From positions 1-9,144 of the forward strand of contig JAFOHJ010000102.1 in assembly GCA_017421885.1 (NCBI GenBank): a stretch of DNA of 9,144 nt, read 5' to 3'. This DNA comes from Clostridia bacterium. Lineage in GTDB: Bacteria; Bacillota_A; Clostridia; Oscillospirales; Butyricicoccaceae. Shown in pieces: positions 1 to 5,139 of the stretch (positions are counted from its first letter, which is position 1; every line of letters starts with the position of its first letter). Made by a program: the position numbers and the translations under genes. The notes under the pieces were generated by a model. That model was not told where the DNA came from, did not search any database, and saw nothing but the letters and a program-made list of their open reading frames with translations.

Positions 1-85
1 CAGTGGTAGCGGTAGCCATGTCCTATTAAACATCAAATTTGCAAAGCGATATATTTCCCAAAATCACTTACGTACCCATTTTCTA

Positions 86-114
86 ATTATATGCCATACC
101 TCAATTGCAAACAA
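86..114 (-). promoter_or_regulatory. Possible leftward promoter near the window edge
   Basis: On the minus strand TTGTTT (109-114) is followed after exactly 17 bases by TATAAT (86-91). This is a good sigma-A-like promoter pointing out of the window to the left. It sits just past the terminator of the lipoprotein gene, which is where a new transcription unit would start. No gene can be confirmed in 1-80. A minus-strand ATG at 17-19 opens a short frame to the edge but has no convincing ribosome binding site. The rest of 1-120 shows nothing recognisable. Confidence 0.4.
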
Positions 115-120
115 GTAGCT

Positions 121-151
121 TTTATATAAAACCCCGGACATATGTCCGGGG
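121..151 (-). terminator. Rho-independent terminator of the lipoprotein gene (bidirectional shape)
   Basis: A perfect inverted repeat, CCCCGGACAT followed directly by ATGTCCGGGG, occupies 132-151. Read on the minus strand it lies 7 bases after the lipoprotein stop codon and is followed by TTTTATAT, a typical U-tract. On the plus strand the same hairpin is followed by CTATTTTTT, so it could also stop rightward transcription entering from the left. Confidence 0.85.
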
Positions 152-158
152 CTATTTT

Positions 159-1250
159 TTACCACTTGATGTAATTTGTGCCGATCTCGCTTTCGGGGGC
201 AAAGAAGACATCTCGGCCTACCTGGATCGCCGTGGGGTCGAAGATCCAGTCCTCATCTTCGACACCGATCACGATCCACGACCAAATATCATCGCCCACA
301 GTGCCGGCTTCGACAGTATGCTCGATGCCGAGACTCTCAAGCATGGCCGAAGCCGCCAGAACAAAGCCCGACTGTGCCGCTTCGCCCTCCATAAGTGCTC
401 CGCAGGCGGTGTAGACATTGGTCTTTCGCTGGCCGCCCTGCATTTCATTTACGACTCGCTGGGCGCTTGTGTCGAAAATAACATTAGCGGCAAGATAGGT
501 GTTGATGCCGCCTATCTTCTCCATGAGGCTCTCGCCCTCGATAAGTGATGCCGCCTCGGCTGCCTTTGCATAGGTCTCCTCCGCGAGGTGCTCCAGCTCC
601 TCATGCTCCATGATATACACAGGATCAAGTTCGAGAATGAACCTCTCGCTGTCTTCGGGATATTCCGACACGTTGACTCCGTCAAGTCCGATGGCCCTTG
701 CTCCCGTGCGCATCCACAAAGTATAGATGATCTTATCGATGTCCTGCGGAACAAAATCGGGGTCGGATACCGCAAATACCGCCGAAGAACCATAATCGTC
801 GAGCATGAGGCTGATACGGTTGAGAAGCTCGTATTCACCGCCTACCGAAATGATGTTTCTGATCTCCTCGGGACTCTTTTTATACTGGATGCTCACCGAT
901 ACCTCGCGGTATGTCAGTACTCTCGTCTGCTCGATATTGATGGAGGAAACACCATAGATGCCGATGGGGTCCACCGTTGTGATCTCGCTGATGATGGTCT
1001 GAAGGTCGGTGTCGAGGTCGCCGCTGTATTCACCGATCTTCAGCACATCCTCAGCTACCGCCATATTGACCATATTCATAATGGCGCCCTTGAGGGTGTA
1101 GTAGCCGGTGATGCTGGATGAGTTATCATCAGACAGCGAGACCTTTTCCTTTTCAACATGTTTTTCTTTTGTATAATATTCTCCGTCGCTTCCGCAGCCC
1201 CACAGCATCATAAGTGAAAGGGCCACCGCGGCGGCAATGATCTTTTTCAT
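159..1250 (-). CDS. Lipoprotein with a degenerate transglutaminase-like domain
   Basis: This is a 363-residue exported protein of unknown role. The N-terminus has Lys2-Lys3, a hydrophobic stretch and a lipobox Leu16-Trp-Gly-Cys19, so it should be a lipid-anchored surface protein. A polar linker follows (about 20-47), then a region I do not recognise (about 48-240). Residues about 245-345 follow the transglutaminase-like pattern of clostridial surface proteins: a Tyr-rich strand ending in Phe-Asp (259-260), then Gly-Ala-Leu-x-Glu-Gly (284-289), a helix (297-308), a strand with Trp325, and Trp-Ile-Phe-Asp-Pro-Thr (335-340). The catalytic Cys position appears to be Gln293 and the His position Trp323, while Asp338 is kept, so cysteine chemistry is unlikely. 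The ATG at 1250 has GGAGGA 7 bases upstream (1258-1263). The gene is monocistronic between its own promoter and terminator. The lipoprotein call is firm; the domain call is by eye. Confidence 0.85.
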   Translation of the reverse strand: MKKIIAAAVALSLMMLWGCGSDGEYYTKEKHVEKEKVSLSDDNSSSITGYYTLKGAIMNMVNMAVAEDVLKIGEYSGDLDTDLQTIISEITTVDPIGIYGVSSINIEQTRVLTYREVSVSIQYKKSPEEIRNIISVGGEYELLNRISLMLDDYGSSAVFAVSDPDFVPQDIDKIIYTLWMRTGARAIGLDGVNVSEYPEDSERFILELDPVYIMEHEELEHLAEETYAKAAEAASLIEGESLMEKIGGINTYLAANVIFDTSAQRVVNEMQGGQRKTNVYTACGALMEGEAAQSGFVLAASAMLESLGIEHTVEAGTVGDDIWSWIVIGVEDEDWIFDPTAIQVGRDVFFAPESEIGTNYIKW

Positions 1251-1272
1251 AGTCAGTTCCTCCGGATATCTT

Positions 1273-1302
1273 ATGATACCCTATCCCTTCCCTCTCCGTC
1301 AA
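1273..1302 (-). promoter_or_regulatory. Promoter of the lipoprotein gene
   Basis: On the minus strand TTGACG (1297-1302) is followed after 18 bases by TATCAT (1273-1278). It lies 23 bases from the ATG, leaving a short leader with the GGAGGA ribosome binding site. It diverges from the trmB promoter, with the two -35 boxes 16 bases apart. Confidence 0.6.
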
Positions 1303-1318
1303 GTCGATACGTTTTTTA

Positions 1319-1347
1319 TTGCTTTAAAACGGATTTGCCATTATAAT
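1319..1347 (+). promoter_or_regulatory. Promoter of trmB
   Basis: TTGCTT (1319-1324), a 17-base spacer and a perfect TATAAT (1342-1347) form a good sigma-A-like promoter. The expected transcript start is near 1354, giving a leader of about 30 bases before the ATG at 1385. Confidence 0.7.
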
Positions 1348-1384
1348 ATTAGGGTCAGAAATAATTCTAAATGTGGTGATATAT

Positions 1385-2029
1385 ATGAGAATGAGAAGAA
1401 AAAAGAACCTTGACACACGCCTTGAGAAATGCGCTGCCTTCTCGGTGGCCGAGCCCTCGCTCAACAAAGGCAAATGGCGCGAAGCCTTTGGCCGTGAAGG
1501 CGGCGAACTCCATCTTGAGATCGGCTGTGGCAAGGGCGACTTTGTCGTTCAGATGGCAAAGCGCAACCCCGATATTATGTTCGTTGCCGTCGAGAAATAT
1601 CAGAACGTCCTGCTTCTGGCCCTCGAAAAAGTCATGACCGAAGGGCTCACCAACGTTCTTTTCATCGATGCCGATGCCAACACTCTGGCCGATGTATTCG
1701 ATAAGGATGAGGTCGACAGGATCTATCTCAACTTTTCCGATCCCTGGCCTCCCAAAAAGCGCCATAAGCGCCGCCTGACCCACGAAAACTACCTCAGCGT
1801 ATACGACCGTTTCCTCAAGGACGGCGGCGAGATCCATCAGAAGACCGACAACACCGGCCTGTTCGAGTTCTCGCTGTGCAGCTATTCACAGTTCGGATAT
1901 ACCCTCTATGATGTTACCTTCGACCTCCACTCGACCGACTTTGACAATGTTATGACCGAGTATGAGCGCAATTTCACCGAGCAGGGCATGAAGATCTATC
2001 GCTGTGTTGCCAGAAAGGGCAGAAAATAA
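1385..2029 (+). CDS. trmB: tRNA (guanine-N7)-methyltransferase TrmB
   Basis: TrmB transfers a methyl group from S-adenosylmethionine to N7 of G46 in the variable loop of many tRNAs, in the cytoplasm. The 214-residue protein has the family landmarks in order: a basic N-terminus (MRMRRKK), the SAM-binding loop Glu-Ile-Gly-Cys-Gly-Lys-Gly (45-51), Glu70 at the end of the next strand, Asp95-Ala-Asp97, the diagnostic Phe-Ser-Asp-Pro-Trp-Pro (117-122) with a basic run to Arg130, Thr154-Asp155-Asn156, and the C-terminal Thr191-Glu-Tyr-Glu ... Gly201 ... Ile-Tyr205. No key residue is missing and the length is normal. I chose the ATG at 1385 because it matches the usual family start and has GGTGAT (1375-1380) just upstream. 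A GTG at 1373 in the same frame would place the start on that site. The gene is monocistronic. Confidence 0.97.
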   Translation: MRMRRKKNLDTRLEKCAAFSVAEPSLNKGKWREAFGREGGELHLEIGCGKGDFVVQMAKRNPDIMFVAVEKYQNVLLLALEKVMTEGLTNVLFIDADANTLADVFDKDEVDRIYLNFSDPWPPKKRHKRRLTHENYLSVYDRFLKDGGEIHQKTDNTGLFEFSLCSYSQFGYTLYDVTFDLHSTDFDNVMTEYERNFTEQGMKIYRCVARKGRK

Positions 2030-2037
2030 GCATATTA

Positions 2038-2075
2038 AAAGGCTTCGACTTTTTATGGTCGAAGCCTTTATTATT
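2038..2075 (+). terminator. Terminator between trmB and the VOC gene
   Basis: A 12-bp perfect stem pairs 2038-2049 (AAAGGCTTCGAC) with 2058-2069 (GTCGAAGCCTTT) across an 8-base loop, followed by ATTATTATT. It lies 8 bases after the trmB stop. The arms start and end in A/T runs, so the same hairpin can serve the converging leftward VOC gene that ends at 2084. Confidence 0.88.
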
Positions 2076-2083
2076 ATTTCTCG

Positions 2084-2482
2084 TTATTTCTCACAGAAAA
2101 ACTCTATTTCCTCTCCACAGGGGCCGATGCAGAAGGCTATGCGAATGGGCAGAGGCGGCTCGGACGCGATCACGACATCCTTGGGCTCGACGGTGATCTT
2201 ATATCCGGCGGCTCTTACGACCTCAACACAGCGGTCAACCTGATCGGTGGCCAAAGCAAAGTGACGGATGCTGCCGCTAAGGCAGTTGTCATCGCCCGAT
2301 GCCCCCAGTTCCATGATGCTGTTTCCGGTGTCCAGCATGGCCGACGACTTATCCCCCTCGCCCCACCTGCGGATGAAGGGCAGGCCGAGGATATCGTGAT
2401 AGAAATGCACCAGCTCGTCGAACTTCTCTTTGCCGTTAGCCTTAAGCGAAATATGATGGGTGCCCTTTATAAGCTTTTCCAT
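2084..2482 (-). CDS. VOC-family (glyoxalase/dioxygenase-fold) protein
   Basis: This 132-residue single-domain protein belongs to the vicinal oxygen chelate superfamily (glyoxalase I, bleomycin-resistance and extradiol dioxygenase relatives). It shows the paired beta-alpha-beta modules: His9-His10-Ile-Ser-Leu in strand 1, a helix ending Phe-Tyr-His-Asp-Ile-Leu-Gly (27-33), Met57-Glu58-Leu-Gly, then Ile72-Arg-His74-Phe-Ala-Leu, a helix ending Ala-Gly-Tyr (92-94), and Gly119-120, Gly123 to Glu127-Phe-Phe near the C-terminus. His10, Glu58, His74 and Glu127 are the likely metal ligands. The substrate cannot be read from sequence. The ATG at 2482 has AAGGGGG directly upstream, overlapping the stop of the deacylase gene, so the two are translationally close (10-base gap) and form one unit. 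An upstream in-frame start at 2521 would lie inside the deacylase gene and has no better signal. Confidence 0.88.
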   Translation of the reverse strand: MEKLIKGTHHISLKANGKEKFDELVHFYHDILGLPFIRRWGEGDKSSAMLDTGNSIMELGASGDDNCLSGSIRHFALATDQVDRCVEVVRAAGYKITVEPKDVVIASEPPLPIRIAFCIGPCGEEIEFFCEK

Positions 2483-2492
2483 AACTGCCCCC

Positions 2493-4103
2493 TTATTTTT
2501 TTGCGGCGCGCCTGAGAACACGGCCGTTGCGTGTGCCGTTGAAGGTGCCCTTCTCTACGGCTACCTTGCCGCCGACAACAACATACTCGATGCCCTCGTT
2601 TTTGCGGAAGGGATGTACAAAGTCGGAATTAGCCTTAAGGCCCTTATAGTCAAATACGCAAATATCGGCAAACATGCCTTCCTTAAGCTGGCCGACGCCC
2701 TCGAGGTGAGCTACATGAGCCGCGAGGCTTGTAATGCGGCGGATCGACTCTTCGATAGGCAGAAGGTCGTGGTCACGGATAAGCTCGAGACGTCTTACCA
2801 TCGTGGATGTGCCTCTGGGATGGCCGCCGCCCTGGCGCTCGGGATCCTGATGCTCTGTATAGTTGGAGGCATCACAGCCGCCCATGACTCTGGAATGGGC
2901 AATGATGCGCAGCATGTCAGACTCGTTCTGCGAGAAGTAGTTGCACTGGACTACGCCGTTATTGGCTGTGATGATGTCGCAGATAGTATCGAAGGGATGC
3001 TTGCCCTCGGCCTCGGCGATCTCGGAGATATACTTGCCGACATACTGGGGTGTCTGATATGCCTCGGTGATAAGAACGCCGTCATAACCTGCGCCATAGA
3101 TGTTGCTCTCGAACTTTTCGTATTCCTCAAAGACGCATCTTTCCATCTCTTTTCTCATTGCAGGATCTTTCATGCGCTCGATCATCTTATGGTTGCCGCC
3201 CTCGGCAAACTGGGGCGGGATCTGGCTGGTGAGCGATGTGGCGCTGGCAAGATAGGGATACTGCTCGGCCCACACCGTTGCGCCCTTTGCGTTATAGTCG
3301 TCGATGATCTTGAGCATATTGACCGATTCACCCTCATACTGCTTGCCCTTTACCTTGAGGTGAGAGATGACGACGGGAATACCCGATTCTTCACCGATAT
3401 GTATAGCCTCGAGCATGGCCTCCTTGACCTTGCAGCCCTCTCCGCGGATATGGGAAGCATAGTTGCCGCCATATTTATTGGCAACCTTGGCGATCTCGAT
3501 AAGCTCCTTTGTGCCGGCATAGATGGAGGGAGCATAGATAAGGCCCGATGTGAAGCCGAGGAATCCGGCCTCCATGGCCTCGGCCATGAGCTTCTTCATC
3601 TCTTCGGTCTCTTCTTCGTTGGCATCGCCCATTCTGAAGCCCATTACCTTGCCGCGGATGTTGCCCTGAGAGGCATAGAAGGCGATATTAACGCCAAGAT
3701 CCAGCTTCTCGACGGCTTCAAGGAAGCCCTTGTAGCTGGAGCAGATCTCGTTGAGCTCGTCTACCTTTTCCTGGCCGTATTTCTGCCTGATACCTTCAAA
3801 GAGGCCGGGATATGCGGGCACAGGACCCATGCCGCACTGGCCGGTGATCTGGGTAGTGATGCCCTGCTCGAGCATATTATAGCCGTCGGGGCCGAGAAGG
3901 ATCTCCTGGTCGGAATGGCTGTGGCTGTCGATAAATCCGGGAGATACGATGAGTCCTTCGGCATCGATGACACGTGCGGCCTCGCCGCTTACATCGGGGC
4001 CGACTGCGGCTATTTTCGAGTCTTTGACTGCGACTGAGCCGATATATGGCGTGCTGCCGCTGCCGTCGACAATAAGGCCGTTTTTGATAAGCAGATCAAA
4101 CAT
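2493..4103 (-). CDS. N-acyl-D-amino-acid deacylase-type amidohydrolase
   Basis: This 536-residue cytoplasmic metal-dependent hydrolase is of the D-aminoacylase / amidohydrolase-3 family, which typically removes the acyl group from N-acyl-D-amino acids. An N-terminal beta-sandwich (about 1-53) leads to Pro55-Gly-Phe-Ile-Asp-Ser-His61-Ser-His63, the metal HxH. The family's bridging Cys is Cys90 (Thr-Gly-Gln-Cys-Gly), 29 residues after His61 as in the known enzyme. His218 (Ala-Ser-His-Ile-Arg) and His248 (Ile-Ser-His-Leu-Lys) supply later ligands, and Asp411 in Gly-Gly-Cys-Asp is the expected catalytic Asp. His428-Pro-Arg-Gly-Thr and the closing Lys474-Glu-Gly-Met-Phe-Ala-Asp (to 480) are also family hallmarks. 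The 248-411 segment is somewhat longer than in the classic enzyme, so the exact substrate is uncertain. The start has AGGAGG (4114-4119) 10 bases upstream. A weak -10-like TAAAAT (4125-4130) lies beside the ribU terminator, so the promoter is not clear. It is co-transcribed with the VOC gene. Confidence 0.9.
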   Translation of the reverse strand: MFDLLIKNGLIVDGSGSTPYIGSVAVKDSKIAAVGPDVSGEAARVIDAEGLIVSPGFIDSHSHSDQEILLGPDGYNMLEQGITTQITGQCGMGPVPAYPGLFEGIRQKYGQEKVDELNEICSSYKGFLEAVEKLDLGVNIAFYASQGNIRGKVMGFRMGDANEEETEEMKKLMAEAMEAGFLGFTSGLIYAPSIYAGTKELIEIAKVANKYGGNYASHIRGEGCKVKEAMLEAIHIGEESGIPVVISHLKVKGKQYEGESVNMLKIIDDYNAKGATVWAEQYPYLASATSLTSQIPPQFAEGGNHKMIERMKDPAMRKEMERCVFEEYEKFESNIYGAGYDGVLITEAYQTPQYVGKYISEIAEAEGKHPFDTICDIITANNGVVQCNYFSQNESDMLRIIAHSRVMGGCDASNYTEHQDPERQGGGHPRGTSTMVRRLELIRDHDLLPIEESIRRITSLAAHVAHLEGVGQLKEGMFADICVFDYKGLKANSDFVHPFRKNEGIEYVVVGGKVAVEKGTFNGTRNGRVLRRAAKK

Positions 4104-4135
4104 AATTTTTATTCCTCCTGCGTTATTTTAAAACA

Positions 4136-4165
4136 AAAGGGAGAGCAGATAAACGCTCCCCCTTT
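4136..4165 (-). terminator. Terminator of ribU
   Basis: Read on the minus strand, AAAGGGGGAGCG (4165-4154) pairs with TGCTCTCCCTTT (4147-4136) as a 12-bp stem with two G-U pairs and a 6-base loop. TTGTTTT follows. The hairpin begins 8 bases after the ribU stop. It separates ribU from the deacylase gene, which may depend on partial read-through or on a weak local promoter. Confidence 0.75.
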
Positions 4166-4173
4166 GATCATGT

Positions 4174-4770
4174 TTACTTGTTGCCCTTAAGAATGGGAGC
4201 TATTTTTTTATAGATCAGGAAACTGATTCCTGTGACAAGCATGCCTTTGAAGAAGGTAAAAGGCATATTGAAGATCACGAGGGCTTCCCAAAGGTTATCG
4301 ACCGAAGGGATGATGGCCTGATAGGCCGCGATGATGCCCTCGAGAGGCATAAAGGCCGTATATACCGGATAAACGTTATAATAGTTGGAAAATACACTGA
4401 TGGCCGCCATGCACAGCGCGCCGATCACCGCGCCCACAAGGGCACTGGTGCGGTTCTTCTTACGCTTATAGAACATACCTGCCGTGAAGACAAAGGAAGC
4501 GCCGAGGATAAAGTTCGACAGCTCGCCTACTCCGCCCGTCGAGGTGTTGAACAGATGGAGGCAGTTCTTGATGAAGCACACTGCCACACCGGCCAACGGG
4601 CCGAGGGCATAGGAAGTGACAAGGGCGGGAAGCTCGGCAATATCCAGCTTGATGAAGGACGGCATGAAGGGCACGCTGAAGTTAAAGAGCATCAGCACGA
4701 ACGACACAGCCGCCATCATAGCCACCGAGACCATGGTTCTGGCAGACAGCCTGTTTTTGTTGTTTCTCAT
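4174..4770 (-). CDS. ribU: Riboflavin ECF transporter, substrate-binding membrane subunit RibU
   Basis: RibU is the S component of an energy-coupling-factor importer. It binds riboflavin in the membrane and joins the shared EcfA/EcfA'/EcfT module, which is not in this window. The 198-residue protein has a basic N-terminus and about six hydrophobic segments. It carries the characteristic RibU stretch after the first helix: Val33-Pro-Phe-Met-Pro-Ser-Phe-Ile-Lys-Leu-Asp (33-43), Leu47-Pro-Ala-Leu, Leu56-Gly-Pro-Leu-Ala-Gly, and Lys68-Asn ... His72-Leu with Thr76-Ser-Thr-Gly-Gly-Val-Gly-Glu-Leu (76-84). The riboflavin assignment is confirmed independently by the FMN riboswitch in its leader. AAGGAG lies 4 bases before the ATG, a slightly short spacing. 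The gene is monocistronic and divergent from the flavoprotein operon. Confidence 0.95.
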   Translation of the reverse strand: MRNNKNRLSARTMVSVAMMAAVSFVLMLFNFSVPFMPSFIKLDIAELPALVTSYALGPLAGVAVCFIKNCLHLFNTSTGGVGELSNFILGASFVFTAGMFYKRKKNRTSALVGAVIGALCMAAISVFSNYYNVYPVYTAFMPLEGIIAAYQAIIPSVDNLWEALVIFNMPFTFFKGMLVTGISFLIYKKIAPILKGNK

Positions 4771-4814
4771 AATTCTCCTTACGAGATATGACCTGTATTT
4801 AGCTTTCGCTGTTC

Positions 4815-4922
4815 ATATCTTCTTTCATCCGGACTGTACCGTTGGTTTCGGAGTTCCACCGAATCAGCTTTCGCTCGCGGACTTTACCGCCAGTCGAGAT
4901 TTTCACTCTGCCCTGAAGATAC
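4815..4922 (-). ncRNA. FMN riboswitch (RFN element)
   Basis: The minus strand carries a complete FMN aptamer. The closing helix pairs GTATCTTC (4922-4915) with GAAGATAT (4822-4815). In between are the conserved RFN blocks, read 5' to 3' on the minus strand: AGGGCAGAGTGAAAAT, GACTGGCGGT, GTCCGCGAGC, GCTGATTCGGTGGAA, ACTCCGAAACCAACGGT and AGTCCGGATGAAAG. FMN binding normally represses the downstream gene, here ribU, whose ATG is 44 bases beyond the aptamer. No U-tract terminator follows the aptamer, so control is probably at translation: an alternative helix near the ribosome binding site can be drawn. Confidence 0.97.
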
Positions 4923-4984
4923 AAACCCTTTTCCGGGGTGAGAAAAAGGCCTTTTGCGCCTCCCTTCTTTTTCTTTATAAATTC

Positions 4985-5013
4985 ATTATATTACCTTATC
5001 ATTTTTTTGTAAA
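4985..5013 (-). promoter_or_regulatory. Promoter of the ribU riboswitch transcript
   Basis: On the minus strand TTTACA (5008-5013), a 17-base spacer and a perfect TATAAT (4985-4990) form a near-consensus promoter. The transcript would start near 4978, giving a leader of about 208 bases that contains the whole FMN aptamer. The leader ahead of the aptamer also holds a self-complementary AAAAGGCCTTTT (4944-4955) of unknown meaning. Confidence 0.75.
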
Positions 5014-5020
5014 GATTAAG

Positions 5021-5048
5021 TTGTTTATCCTGAAAGCTGTGCTAAAAT
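5021..5048 (+). promoter_or_regulatory. Probable promoter of the dehydrogenase-etfBA operon
   Basis: TTGTTT (5021-5026), a 16-base spacer and TAAAAT (5043-5048) form a fair sigma-A-like promoter. Its -35 box is only 7 bases from the -35 box of the ribU promoter, so the two promoters are back to back. The leader to the TTG start is about 85 bases and contains several competing short hairpins, the clearest pairing GGGCGGG (5085-5091) with CCC and GCCC (5096-5104). There is no U-tract and no riboswitch class I recognise. Confidence 0.55.
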
Positions 5049-5126
5049 AATACTATAGGGAGAATTATCCCATCAAATATCTCAGGGCGGGATATCCCCT
5101 GCCCCACGACATACATCAGATCATCA

Positions 5127-5133
5127 AGGAGGG
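5127..5133 (+). promoter_or_regulatory. Ribosome binding site that fixes a TTG start
   Basis: AGGAGGG lies 6 bases before TTG at 5140. There is no ATG or GTG in frame nearby, and the protein from this point matches the family N-terminus, so the TTG is the start codon. Confidence 0.85.
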
Positions 5134-5139
5134 ATCTCT

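Noticed and set aside
17..19. Start of a leftward gene at the window edge
   Set aside because: Only six codons are visible and the upstream AGGA is too close to the ATG to support it.
105..548. Plus-strand frame of 147 residues at the left end
   Set aside because: It runs antisense through the lipoprotein C-terminus and across a terminator hairpin and has no ribosome binding site.
2483..2521. Upstream start for the VOC protein at 2521
   Set aside because: It would overlap the deacylase gene. The ATG at 2482 has AAGGGGG next to it and begins the VOC fold at the expected place.
2460..4037. A 525-residue open frame on the plus strand, opposite the deacylase gene
   Set aside because: It is an antisense shadow created by codon bias. 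The minus-strand frame has full family motifs and a strong ribosome binding site; this one has neither.
4944..4955. Palindrome AAAAGGCCTTTT in the ribU leader as an operator or terminator
   Set aside because: It is short, lacks a loop and U-tract suited to termination, and no known regulator site matches.
5085..5104. Hairpin before the oxidase gene as a terminator or attenuator
   Set aside because: No U-tract follows; kept only as an unassigned leader structure.
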